Assembly: GCA_000024525.1 (NCBI GenBank)
Contig: CP001769.1
Span: 5,861,001 to 5,925,000 of the forward strand
Direction: 5' to 3'
Source: Spirosoma linguale DSM 74
GTDB taxonomy: Bacteria; Bacteroidota; Bacteroidia; Cytophagales; Spirosomataceae
DNA length: 64,000 nucleotides
Positions 52,312 through 59,846 of this stretch are shown here, one piece after another (position 1 is the first letter of the stretch; each line of letters starts with the position of its first letter). A program made the translations under genes and the position numbers. The notes beneath the pieces were generated by a model, which saw nothing but the letters and a program-made list of their open reading frames with translations, was not told the DNA's origin and did not search any database.

Positions 52312-53145
52312 TCAAGTGCCGCTCCACTCCATATTGATTGCCCATTTTGTGTGAGCACCAATTTTATATAACAATCGTTTTTGCCGGTTGCAGTGACCCA
52401 AACATTGTATTAATTCTTCATCCGCCCATTTGATGTAGTCGGTATCGCCTTGTTCATACAGGGTTTTTAATTCGTCGTACTGGGTTGGGGTAGGAATGAG
52501 TTCAAGAATATCATACTGAAGAATTTCTTTACAGCCCCAGCCGGGCGTGGTGTGAATTGGCGTTCTGACGGTCCCCTTGAAATAATAATTTACATACTTA
52601 AAATTTTTTTGCGATAGCACCGACGATTTGCCTTCGATCAGTTCCTCGTAAAATTCCCGCCAGTGCGATACTTCCCGGTCTTTGCCAGTGTTGAACCAAT
52701 CTAAAAACTTCAAGGCTTTAGCCGCTGGAACAAAAAGCGCAAAATCATCTTTCATCCCCCCTGAATTGGCGAGTTTCAAATCATCGCGGGTCTCGAAGTC
52801 ATTGCTTAAAATACTCTGCGTTCGTTCAAAACGCTTATATTTACCACCAACCAATTGATAGTGACCAAAATTGAAATTTTTTACCAGTAGGTATTTATCT
52901 TCTATTTTAATAAGGTAGAGATACGCCATCGAAAAGCGCACGCGTTGCCCAGATATGGATAACCAAATTAAATAGATGGATAAGGTTAGTCGACTAAAAT
53001 TGGTAACGACAAAGGTTAAAACAAAAGTGGTTAATGTAATCAGCCCAGCCTGCGAGAAACCCGACTCCAAAAAGGGCTGATTACTCCAGTAGCCCGCTAA
53101 CAGCAATAACCCGGATATAATGACTTCGACAGCGAACTTCTTCAT
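52312..53145 (-). CDS. Membrane-anchored SMODS-associated NUDIX protein, CBASS effector candidate
   Basis: This 277-residue protein has two to three N-terminal hydrophobic helices (about 4-20, 34-48 and 53-65), then a NUDIX-like domain. The domain shows YLYLIKIEDKYLLVKN, HYQLVGGKYKRFER and WREFYEELIEG at 162-172, which keeps the REUxEE half of the NUDIX box but not its front half. This is the architecture of S-NUDIX proteins linked to SMODS cyclases, where the domain probably senses the nucleotide signal and the helices damage the membrane. It overlaps the TRIP13-like gene by 4 bp and is last in the operon. Confidence 0.75.
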   Translation of the reverse strand: MKKFAVEVIISGLLLLAGYWSNQPFLESGFSQAGLITLTTFVLTFVVTNFSRLTLSIYLIWLSISGQRVRFSMAYLYLIKIEDKYLLVKNFNFGHYQLVGGKYKRFERTQSILSNDFETRDDLKLANSGGMKDDFALFVPAAKALKFLDWFNTGKDREVSHWREFYEELIEGKSSVLSQKNFKYVNYYFKGTVRTPIHTTPGWGCKEILQYDILELIPTPTQYDELKTLYEQGDTDYIKWADEELIQCLGHCNRQKRLLYKIGAHTKWAINMEWSGT

Positions 53146-54026
53146 TTAATCTGGGGGCTTGGTTTTATGCGCCGGACGGCTTCCTGTATAGCGCTGTAGG
53201 AAAGACCCTTTTCTGGATAGCAGGCGGCAATGGCTTCGGGCAGTATACGCAGGCGAATATCCGAGAAGGAAAAACCAAGCCCGTCGTTTTTTTTGGGCCC
53301 CGTCAGCTCGGCCAAGTCACTTAATTCGTCATGGGTTAGGGTCAACCCCGCCAGACTCTGCTCAAAAAGCGCTATTCGTTCGTCGTGACTGGGCCGCTCA
53401 AACTCAAGGGTGATGGCGGCTCTTCGCACAATGGCTTCATCGATGTAATGCAGTCTATTGGTTGACATAAAGACAATGGCTCGCCCGTGAAGTTCCCGGA
53501 TTTCGTCAATCTTCTGAATAAGTGTATTGACGGCTGCCTTTTCCTCCTGGTGCATTTGCAGAGTTGACCGCGTGGACGCGATCGCATCAGCCTCATCAAT
53601 CAGCAGAAAGGCGATACGCTTTTTACCAGCCTGCTTTTGCAGCTCTGCAAAGGCATCATTGACCAGGTTGCCCATTTGCCCGTGTAGGCCTTCGCCCCGA
53701 ACCCGGGTGCTTAATTTTAGAAAGTAACCTTCTTTCTTTAAATCTCGGACCATTTTATCCGCGATTGCTTCCGCCGAAACGGTCTTGCCCGTCCCGGCGT
53801 CACCGGCCAAGATGATTAAAGGGTATTTATCCTGGAGCTGCTCAATAACGGGAAGTTGGGTTTGATGAAATTTGTGGCTCCACCGCACCAGCCCTTCCTG
53901 ATCGAGCAGTAATTTCAGATTTGAGTAGATACGGTTAAACTTGCCCTCGAAACCGATTAAGCTTTGCGCTCGTTTCTGAATGGCCGCACTGGGCAACTCC
54001 AGAGTGTTGTCAAATATTGATTCCAT
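53142..54026 (-). CDS. cap6: TRIP13/Pch2-like AAA+ ATPase of CBASS (Cap6)
   Basis: This 294-residue AAA+ ATPase has Walker A GDAGTGKT (75-82), Walker B AFLLIDEADAIAST (Asp144-Asp147) and the arginine-finger/sensor segment IVFMSTNRLHYIDEAIVRRA. In type III CBASS, Cap6 remodels the HORMA protein and so switches the cyclase off. The gene follows the HORMA gene with a one-base stop/start overlap and overlaps the NUDIX gene by 4 bp, which fixes its partner assignment. Confidence 0.88.
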   Translation of the reverse strand: MESIFDNTLELPSAAIQKRAQSLIGFEGKFNRIYSNLKLLLDQEGLVRWSHKFHQTQLPVIEQLQDKYPLIILAGDAGTGKTVSAEAIADKMVRDLKKEGYFLKLSTRVRGEGLHGQMGNLVNDAFAELQKQAGKKRIAFLLIDEADAIASTRSTLQMHQEEKAAVNTLIQKIDEIRELHGRAIVFMSTNRLHYIDEAIVRRAAITLEFERPSHDERIALFEQSLAGLTLTHDELSDLAELTGPKKNDGLGFSFSDIRLRILPEAIAACYPEKGLSYSAIQEAVRRIKPSPQIK

Positions 54027-54529
54027 TATTTATAGTTGGTTTTCTGGAGTTCAAAGCCCTTGCTGGCGTATAACTGGGCACTGCTACTGGCTAAATGCGG
54101 GAAACTGTTGTTGATTGAAGAGGGTGACCAAGAAAGCTGTAAGTCTTTTTGTACGTTGCTACGCTGGGTTATCGTTAGTGCTTTCCACTTTGATGTGTAC
54201 GCCAGAATAACCGTCAGGCTTGTATTGGCTATATCGGTCCAGTCGTTGTTTTTACCGGCCCGTTCACTATCTGTAGCCCGTCCCTGCGAGTTGACCACAA
54301 ACTTGCTGGCTCGTAAAACTTGGCCGGTCGCGTTATCTAGTAACGCAACATCGACGGAGTACAGATAGTCTTTTTCCGCCAGGATCATAATATCGTGAAA
54401 GATCTGATCCACATACGCCATGGTCCATTTGCCCGTTCGGCGAGCGATCGTTCGGATATCCGCTTCGCAATTTTCAAAGGCTTTTCGGACGTCCAGTACG
54501 GTATAGGTACTCGTGCTTGTGTTGTACAT
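54026..54529 (-). CDS. cap7: Bacterial HORMA-domain protein of CBASS (Cap7)
   Basis: This 167-residue protein begins TSTYTVLDVRKAFENCEADI, then ARRTGKWTMAYVDQIFHDIM, LAEKDYLYSVDVALLDNATG and QVLRASKFVVNSQG. This fits the bacterial HORMA family 1, a peptide-binding switch that activates CD-NTases upon infection. The C-terminal stretch (SPSSINNSFPHLASSSAQLY) would be the mobile seat-belt region. It lies between the cyclase gene (1-bp gap) and the TRIP13-like gene (1-base overlap), the standard order of type III CBASS. Confidence 0.85.
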   Translation of the reverse strand: MYNTSTSTYTVLDVRKAFENCEADIRTIARRTGKWTMAYVDQIFHDIMILAEKDYLYSVDVALLDNATGQVLRASKFVVNSQGRATDSERAGKNNDWTDIANTSLTVILAYTSKWKALTITQRSNVQKDLQLSWSPSSINNSFPHLASSSAQLYASKGFELQKTNYK

Positions 54530-54530
54530 A

Positions 54531-55514
54531 TTACTTTATATTGAATGTTGGACCAAATACTGATTTCCACTCCTGAATGGTATCGCCTTCGTTGTTGCGG
54601 GCAATAGCCATGTTCAGGGTATCAAAAGCTTCTTCCGCTTCTGATACGATTTCGGCCCATTTATCCTCGGTCATTCGCCGGGCCACGTTGTTTTCGTTAT
54701 TAGTATTGTCGCCAACGTAGATGGGTGGGTCGAATGATTTTGGTACGTGCTTGATAGCTGCCTCAAACTGAATAATTGGAAAGCTTGCGCCACTGACGAA
54801 CTGGAAAAAACGGATAATGCCTTCTTCGATGTTCTCTTCAACGCCGTACTGCTCATCTAGATAGGCTGTAATTAACTCAATGGCGAAAGACGATAATCCG
54901 GGTTCGTCGTCGGTTGGGTAAAGCTCTTTGTAATTACGCCACCATTTGATGGCCCTCACGATTGCCGTGTAGGAAGCATTTTGTTTCCGGTGCGCGAGGG
55001 AAAAGGTAAGCTGCCGGCTAACGCTGGTGATGTATTTCTTCCCACCCCGCCGGCTGGGTTGCCAGACGTAGTCGGGCAGATTATCTAAAGGTACAACAGG
55101 CACGATATCCACTTCCAGACCCGTACCACTGAAAATAATGGTCACCGACTTGTTATTTCCCTGGGCGTCGTACTCTTTACGTATGTCTTTTTGAGGGTAT
55201 ATTGATACCAAGTAGTCCACAATGAAGCCATACAGTTTTTTTAAATCATTCTGGATATTGCTGTCTCCTTCGACAAAAAGCAGCAAGTCAATGTCTATGG
55301 GATGGTCACCGGTGGGACGAAGAATCGTATGCTTTTTCCACGAACCACCGATGAGGTATTTAGTCACTTTAAGCCCGTGCGAATCGTCCTGGGCGATCTT
55401 GGTTTCCAACCGTTTTTTTAGGTTGGCAAGCTGATCCCGGTACTTGCCCATGTTTTCGGGTTGAAGCTTGATTTTATGAATGAAGTGGGAGAGTTGCTGA
55501 TTATCGAATCGCAT
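54531..55514 (-). CDS. CD-NTase (SMODS nucleotide cyclase), HORMA-associated
   Basis: This 327-residue protein carries the nucleotidyltransferase motif KYLIGGSWKKHT (Gly56-Gly57-Ser58), the metal pair Asp74-x-Asp76 in HPIDIDLLLFV, and the third acidic residue Asp136 in GLEVDIVPVV. All three are present, so it should be active. The helical half with AIVRAIKWWRNYKE and LSSFAIELITAYL matches CD-NTases such as CdnC that pair with HORMA and TRIP13. It would make a cyclic oligonucleotide after phage sensing. It lies 12 bp after the NTase-E2 gene. Confidence 0.9.
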   Translation of the reverse strand: MRFDNQQLSHFIHKIKLQPENMGKYRDQLANLKKRLETKIAQDDSHGLKVTKYLIGGSWKKHTILRPTGDHPIDIDLLLFVEGDSNIQNDLKKLYGFIVDYLVSIYPQKDIRKEYDAQGNNKSVTIIFSGTGLEVDIVPVVPLDNLPDYVWQPSRRGGKKYITSVSRQLTFSLAHRKQNASYTAIVRAIKWWRNYKELYPTDDEPGLSSFAIELITAYLDEQYGVEENIEEGIIRFFQFVSGASFPIIQFEAAIKHVPKSFDPPIYVGDNTNNENNVARRMTEDKWAEIVSEAEEAFDTLNMAIARNNEGDTIQEWKSVFGPTFNIK

Positions 55515-55526
55515 AAACGTAAGCGG

Positions 55527-57176
55527 TTATAAAATAGGAGTTGTTGTAATTTTTGTTTGTTCGTGAGGTGCTTCCGCACCAATCCATGTATCAGTGAGTA
55601 ACCATACTTCGTAACACACAAGCCACTCGGCAATCCAGGGGACGGTCGTTTCAGCGATCCGGGTCCGATCGGTCCACCTGTGATCATCCGCAAAATGCAA
55701 ACACAGACTTCGGTCGGAGTACATGTGAATGGCTGGGTGCGGCTCGATAACCGGGTTGATAATGTACACCCAGGGAGCCATGCCCGGTAGGTATTCGATT
55801 TTTACTTTATAGGGTCCGCACAACTCGTGGGGTTGAATCCACCCTTCCGCCACCAGTTTACCGTTTTCTAGCCGGCACCGAAACGTAGTTCCATAGGCTT
55901 TCTCAAGGAAATGCATCTGATAAAATCCTACCGTGTTGCGCTGGCGTATCTTACCGGCGGCAAAACGAGGTCCACCGTGGAACCGGTGCGGCTGATTTTT
56001 AATAGGTGTGGGGTCCGGCGTTAATTTGACGTCGGGCTTCGTATGCAGCGTAGGTGCGGCTATGAGTCCACTCAACGTGCTTAGTTTTTGCACCTTTGCG
56101 GTCCAATCCCGTTGTTCGGTAAGAATGCGCTGGATGCGCTCATAACCGAATAATCCTTGTAACAACTCGTCGCGGGTTGCCGGGTTCGTTGCCGACGTAA
56201 TGCGTGCCCAGGTATCACGCAGGTACAAAACAAAGTTGACAAATGCTTTAAAGATCGTTGGTTCGCTTTTCCACTTATCGCCAAAATTCTCCCGAGGATT
56301 CGCCGGATTAGGCACCTCAAAGGGGATTGGCTGCCGGCGTTCATCGTAGCGAACACGTGAAAGTGTGTAGTCAGCCCAGCCGGCGATAATGTCCGCAATG
56401 GAAAGCTGCTTTTGGTAGGCATATCCGGTCAACGTGGTGAGTACGATACTCGAAGCCGCCAAGTCCGGATTGTTGTAGAAATACACATCGCGCAGGCGTT
56501 TCAGGATTTGAACCGCTCGTTTAAGGGGCGGCTTAAGGGCATAGGGTACCGGGTCCGTTAACTTCTGGGCAGCCTCGACCATCATACGCTGCTGGTACGA
56601 TTCTTTGAGCAATTGCCAGGCTTGTTGAGGAACCCAGGCCTGCTGCTCAAACCAGTTTCCGTAACCAATCGGATTACTGAAGGTCCAATCCTTCAACTGC
56701 CGATCCGGAACCAGCAAGCGTTCCGGGTTGTCGGTTAATTCCTGGCAGCCGACTAAAATGTCTAAGTGAAAATCGTCCGCGTAGACGATGCGAATGCAAC
56801 GGTTCTTACGTTTGATCCTTCCCTTGTACGTATCGTGTTCACGGAGTCGACGTTCCAGTTCATCAAGCACTTCCAGCGCATCGTGAAGCTTGCCGGTCAG
56901 AAAGTCGAGATGGCAAACAAAATCTACGTCGAACTCGCTTTGGCGATAGGGCTTTACGGTCGTATCAATCCGAATGGATCCCTGCGGGTAGATATCTACC
57001 AGCGTTGACCGAAAGAAGGTTAAATCCTTTTCAATCCACTCACTAACGGCTTTGTAACTCGTTTCAATGCGCTGACGCCGGGTTGGGTCTAGCTGCAAAC
57101 TCTCCGCCACACGATTCAACGTATCGTCAAGGGGGCTAATTTGAAAATGATTCGTTGGAAGCTGTGTTGGTAGCAT
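55527..57176 (-). CDS. Nucleotidyltransferase fused to an E2-like domain
   Basis: This 549-residue protein has an N-terminal SMODS-type nucleotidyltransferase: IYPQGSIRIDTTVKP (Gly66-Ser67), EFDVDFVCHL (Asp83, Asp85) and DDFHLDILVG (Asp139). The catalytic residues are thus complete. After about residue 440 comes a domain with PYKVKIEYLPGMAPW and then HPAIHMYSDRSLCLHF. This aligns with the ubiquitin-conjugating E2 signature (HPN...G.ICL...W), with Cys492 as candidate catalytic cysteine and RWTDRTRIAETTVPW after it. No E1 or JAB gene is near. Neighbours are the NUDIX gene 4 bp upstream and the CD-NTase. Confidence 0.8.
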   Translation of the reverse strand: MLPTQLPTNHFQISPLDDTLNRVAESLQLDPTRRQRIETSYKAVSEWIEKDLTFFRSTLVDIYPQGSIRIDTTVKPYRQSEFDVDFVCHLDFLTGKLHDALEVLDELERRLREHDTYKGRIKRKNRCIRIVYADDFHLDILVGCQELTDNPERLLVPDRQLKDWTFSNPIGYGNWFEQQAWVPQQAWQLLKESYQQRMMVEAAQKLTDPVPYALKPPLKRAVQILKRLRDVYFYNNPDLAASSIVLTTLTGYAYQKQLSIADIIAGWADYTLSRVRYDERRQPIPFEVPNPANPRENFGDKWKSEPTIFKAFVNFVLYLRDTWARITSATNPATRDELLQGLFGYERIQRILTEQRDWTAKVQKLSTLSGLIAAPTLHTKPDVKLTPDPTPIKNQPHRFHGGPRFAAGKIRQRNTVGFYQMHFLEKAYGTTFRCRLENGKLVAEGWIQPHELCGPYKVKIEYLPGMAPWVYIINPVIEPHPAIHMYSDRSLCLHFADDHRWTDRTRIAETTVPWIAEWLVCYEVWLLTDTWIGAEAPHEQTKITTTPIL

Positions 57177-57180
57177 GGTA

Positions 57181-57942
57181 TTAGTCTGTGAAGATGTTAG
57201 TGGTGTTGGTGATTAATAGTCGGGTATGTTCCCCAATGGCGAATGGCTTGGTCTTTGCCACTGAATCGTAGCCCAGGCGCTCAATCAGGTTTTCAGTTAC
57301 CCATTTATACTCGGCGTGGTCCTGCTGCTGAGTCGCCCGTAAAGCTGCTTCCTGAGCAGCCGTTGGCAGTAACTCATATACCTCGTGATAGAGCAGCTCC
57401 TGACATTTAAAGTAGGGGGAATAGTGAAACGTTGGTACCGTGTAGAGGTATCGCACATTGATCGTGGCAAACGCATCGGCTGGCAGCAACCCCGGTTTAA
57501 TCAATTCCTCCTGAAATTCGCGGGTCTGGTCTACCTCCCGGTGTTTCTGTTTGTTATACCAGCGTATAAAGTCAAACAGGTTCTTAGCCGGCACCCGCAC
57601 GCGAAGGTCATTCCGACTCGTGTCATCAATGGGTAGACAATCGTCATCGCGAACGCCCATTGTTTCTAAGGCATCCAGGGCGGGAGCGTACCATTTTCTG
57701 GCCCCGCCGACAGGCTGAAACTGGTCAATACGTTTACCTCGCACTAGCAGGTATTGGTCGTCCAGTTTTATTCGGTATAAGTACCCGACCGAAATACGGT
57801 ATAGCGTCTTATTGCTGGCCAGCTTACTGGCAAACCACAACTTACGCAACTGCCCGGGAGGCAGCTTTTCTTCCGTAAATTTTTTGAGCCAGCTGGTCAT
57901 CAGACTGACCGCTAGTTTCTGTCCTATTGTCGCGAGTATCAT
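57181..57942 (-). CDS. SMODS-associated NUDIX protein (soluble form)
   Basis: This 253-residue protein is a paralogue of the operon's last gene product. Shared blocks are GYLYRIKLDDQYLLVRGKR, DQFQPVGGARKWY and TREFQEELIKPG (141-152, REUxEE). The N-terminus (MILATIGQKLAVSLMTSWLK) is an amphipathic or weakly hydrophobic helix rather than a membrane pair. It is the first gene of the operon and lies 4 bp before the NTase-E2 gene, so these two may form a sub-module. It could bind or degrade the nucleotide signal. Confidence 0.72.
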   Translation of the reverse strand: MILATIGQKLAVSLMTSWLKKFTEEKLPPGQLRKLWFASKLASNKTLYRISVGYLYRIKLDDQYLLVRGKRIDQFQPVGGARKWYAPALDALETMGVRDDDCLPIDDTSRNDLRVRVPAKNLFDFIRWYNKQKHREVDQTREFQEELIKPGLLPADAFATINVRYLYTVPTFHYSPYFKCQELLYHEVYELLPTAAQEAALRATQQQDHAEYKWVTENLIERLGYDSVAKTKPFAIGEHTRLLITNTTNIFTD

Positions 57943-57969
57943 CGTCTTTTTTCTTTGGTTGATTCCTTT

Positions 57970-57990
57970 TACGCCACACCGCGTGGCGTA
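57970..57990. promoter_or_regulatory. Palindrome TACGCCAC-ACCGC-GTGGCGTA upstream of the CBASS operon
   Basis: Exact 8-bp arms with a 5-bp spacer lie 28 bp upstream of the first operon gene (minus strand). The position suits an operator or a 5'-leader hairpin. No regulator gene is part of the operon. Promoter boxes of the TTG/TAnnTTTG type were not clear on the minus strand. Confidence 0.4.
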
Positions 57991-58052
57991 GTCAGATCAG
58001 AAAACGATGAAGAATTTGGAGACAGACGATGCACATACGGATCAGGCCCCTA

Positions 58053-58082
58053 TTGACTTAAAGACCTGAACCCTTACATTTG
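58053..58082 (+). promoter_or_regulatory. Bacteroidota-type promoter for a small transcript
   Basis: TTG at 58053-58055 and TACATTTG at 58075-58082 are separated by 19 bp. This matches the consensus TTTG/TTG-N19-TAnnTTTG of the primary sigma factor of this phylum. No gene follows on the plus strand; instead a hairpin and an intrinsic terminator do. Transcription would start near 58089. Confidence 0.6.
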
Positions 58083-58088
58083 CAGGGT

Positions 58089-58220
58089 CGTTCACCGACA
58101 ACTTCATGAAACGGTAGGGGTAATCAACCCCTACGCGCGATTTTCTGACCGCCTAAACGTTTCGGCTTGAAAAGTGCTCCACAGGTTTCTCAGGCCAGGA
58201 TGGGAGCACTTTTCGTTTTT
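58089..58220 (+). ncRNA. Candidate small RNA, about 130 nt
   Basis: This stretch lies between a consensus promoter (58053-58082) and an intrinsic terminator (58170-58220). It contains a second hairpin, GTAGGGG-TAATCAA-CCCCTAC (58114-58134). It has no open frame beyond a four-codon ATG frame. It lies in the gap between the CBASS operon and the toxin-antitoxin pair, on the opposite strand from both. No known RNA family was recognised. Confidence 0.45.
58170..58220 (+). terminator. Intrinsic terminator of the candidate small RNA
   Basis: AAAAGTGCTCC and GGAGCACTTTT are exact 11-bp arms around a 22-nt loop, followed by CGTTTTT on the plus strand. On the minus strand no T-tract follows, so it does not serve the antitoxin gene that ends at 58245. 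Confidence 0.75.
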
Positions 58221-58244
58221 ACAATTATCTCGTCGATCTATATT

Positions 58245-59246
58245 CTAAACGGCTTTTAAGTCGAACGCATACTTATAATCAATTTTCTCGTGCTGACCTT
58301 CATGATCAGTCCAGGCACGCTCTTCATGGCTAATACCAACAATGTCACTGGTGCGGGCAGAGTAAAACCGTTTGACGACCTCCTCAAGTACAGCCAACTC
58401 CTCGTTACTGAACAATTCATTCCGGAATGCTACGTGTTCACACGAACAGTATTGTTCTCCTATACGATTGTCAAATTCTTCATAATGTACCCGGTATAAG
58501 TCTTCTTTTACACCGTGTGCATACAACGCATCATAGTTATTTGGAACCGGTCCTAGTTGGATAGCCCGATAGGTAGCTCCCGATATTGACATTTGATGTC
58601 GCTTAAAGCAAAGGAAATCTGCATAGAACATCAACTTATTAAGCTTAGTCTTATAAGGCTTAGTCTTCTCCGCGAAGAACATTGTCATATACACAAACTT
58701 CTCCACGTTAGGGCGTCGATAACCAGTGTACTGGCTAGGTCGTAAGCTGCCGAAGAGATATTCACTTACCCAGTTGACAGGTTTATTGCGTCTCTCTTCA
58801 AAAATCAACTGATCAATTTTTGATAGCAATTTTTCCTGTTCCTGTTCCTCCAGTACTCCGCTGATGCAGATTAGCTTTTTAAATTCTTCAGGATCTTTAG
58901 CTAACTGTATCAGTCGAGCATTTGAGTCAGATGGAATTTCACCTGTCTCATATTGTCGATAGCTATTAACTCCAAAGCCAAGAACCTCTGCCATCTTGCT
59001 TGCCGATAAGCCGTATTTTGTCCGAATCGCAGCAATTTCGTCGGGGAATGGCAAATTATGAGCTACCCTGTATTGATTGAGCACTTGCTTTTGATTGACT
59101 GAGTCCGTATGCTCATCGGTGAACTCCTCGCCAGTCTCCTCACACAAGTAGAAGTGATGGACAATCTGGAATGGCTCACGGCGAAAAAATCGCGTCTCTG
59201 GCCTAGTCCTCAATTCCATCGGAGAACCTGTTAGGGGGCTGTTCAT
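58245..59246 (-). CDS. Antitoxin with XRE and Panacea (DUF4065/SocA-like) domains
   Basis: This 333-residue protein has an N-terminal segment (HHFYLCEETGEEFTDEHTDS) and an XRE helix-turn-helix (IRTKYGLSASKMAEVLGFGV, then NSYRQYETGEIPS). The C-terminal half is a Panacea domain (KFVYMTMFFAEKTKPYKTKL; NKLMFYADFLCFKRHQMSIS; YRAIQLGPVPNNYDALYAHG). Panacea domains neutralise many unrelated toxins. The start overlaps the stop of the toxin gene by 4 bp. The XRE part probably represses the pair's promoter. Confidence 0.88.
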   Translation of the reverse strand: MNSPLTGSPMELRTRPETRFFRREPFQIVHHFYLCEETGEEFTDEHTDSVNQKQVLNQYRVAHNLPFPDEIAAIRTKYGLSASKMAEVLGFGVNSYRQYETGEIPSDSNARLIQLAKDPEEFKKLICISGVLEEQEQEKLLSKIDQLIFEERRNKPVNWVSEYLFGSLRPSQYTGYRRPNVEKFVYMTMFFAEKTKPYKTKLNKLMFYADFLCFKRHQMSISGATYRAIQLGPVPNNYDALYAHGVKEDLYRVHYEEFDNRIGEQYCSCEHVAFRNELFSNEELAVLEEVVKRFYSARTSDIVGISHEERAWTDHEGQHEKIDYKYAFDLKAV

Positions 59247-59626
59247 ACTAGTATTTTATTTTTGAAAGGGTAAATCAGTTTCTTTGATGCCCAACGAAAT
59301 GCTCGACACATTACGGGAGCTTTGTCAACTCCTTTTGATAATTCTATAAACACCTCTCCTTTCTGCAAAGTCCTCCCAAAAATCATAGATGGGTATTGTG
59401 GGTGTAGATTACACAGATATGGCCCAGTAGAATAATCTTCTGGACTTAACCCTTTAATAATCGATGTTCGCTGAGCTACCGTCAAATTCATCTCAAGTAA
59501 TTGATCAAGATTATTGGTAGGCTTCTCAAGAAAAGCTAAACCGTGTTTGTCAGCTTTTGCTTTAATCTGCTGCAAGAACTGTTCTACTGCCGTGTAAATC
59601 ATGGGATGGGTAAAAATAGTCAGCAT
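59243..59626 (-). CDS. Toxin partner of the Panacea antitoxin (MqsR/GinA-like candidate)
   Basis: This 127-residue protein contains NLTVAQRTSIIKGLSPEDYS, GPYLCN, GRTLQKGEVFIELSKGV and CRAFRWASKKLIYPFK. The pattern (helix, DY-GP, strand with GxEVyIk, then CxSFHxA-like plus YPF end) is the one I know from toxins encoded before XRE/Panacea antitoxins, sometimes described as MqsR- or GinA-like RNases. The family call is by eye. It overlaps the antitoxin gene by 4 bp and comes first in the transcript. Confidence 0.6.
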   Translation of the reverse strand: MLTIFTHPMIYTAVEQFLQQIKAKADKHGLAFLEKPTNNLDQLLEMNLTVAQRTSIIKGLSPEDYSTGPYLCNLHPQYPSMIFGRTLQKGEVFIELSKGVDKAPVMCRAFRWASKKLIYPFKNKILV

Positions 59627-59846
59627 TCTGACACAAAGGAGAGTATAATAATTTCAATACGCAATGTTTATCACTATAAAATTTTTCAACACCTTTTTTT
59701 AGGGATTAAATACGTATTATTGCACTTTAAAGTGAATGGATAAATAATCTTAAAGGAATGGCATTACCCTGTATCTATGCTCCCCCCCATTAGATTACTT
59801 ACTTTTGATATAGCCTTGATTTCTCTAGTTCATCATTAATAATTTT

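Noticed and set aside
52312..57942. Search for E1 (Cap2-type) and JAB (Cap3-type) genes around the CBASS operon
   Set aside because: All frames in and next to the operon are accounted for; none has an adenylation glycine motif or a JAMM metal motif, so the E2 domain has no visible partner in this window.
57943..58244. tRNA or attachment site between CBASS and the toxin-antitoxin pair
   Set aside because: No cloverleaf or direct repeat was found; the visible structure fits a promoter, hairpin and terminator instead.
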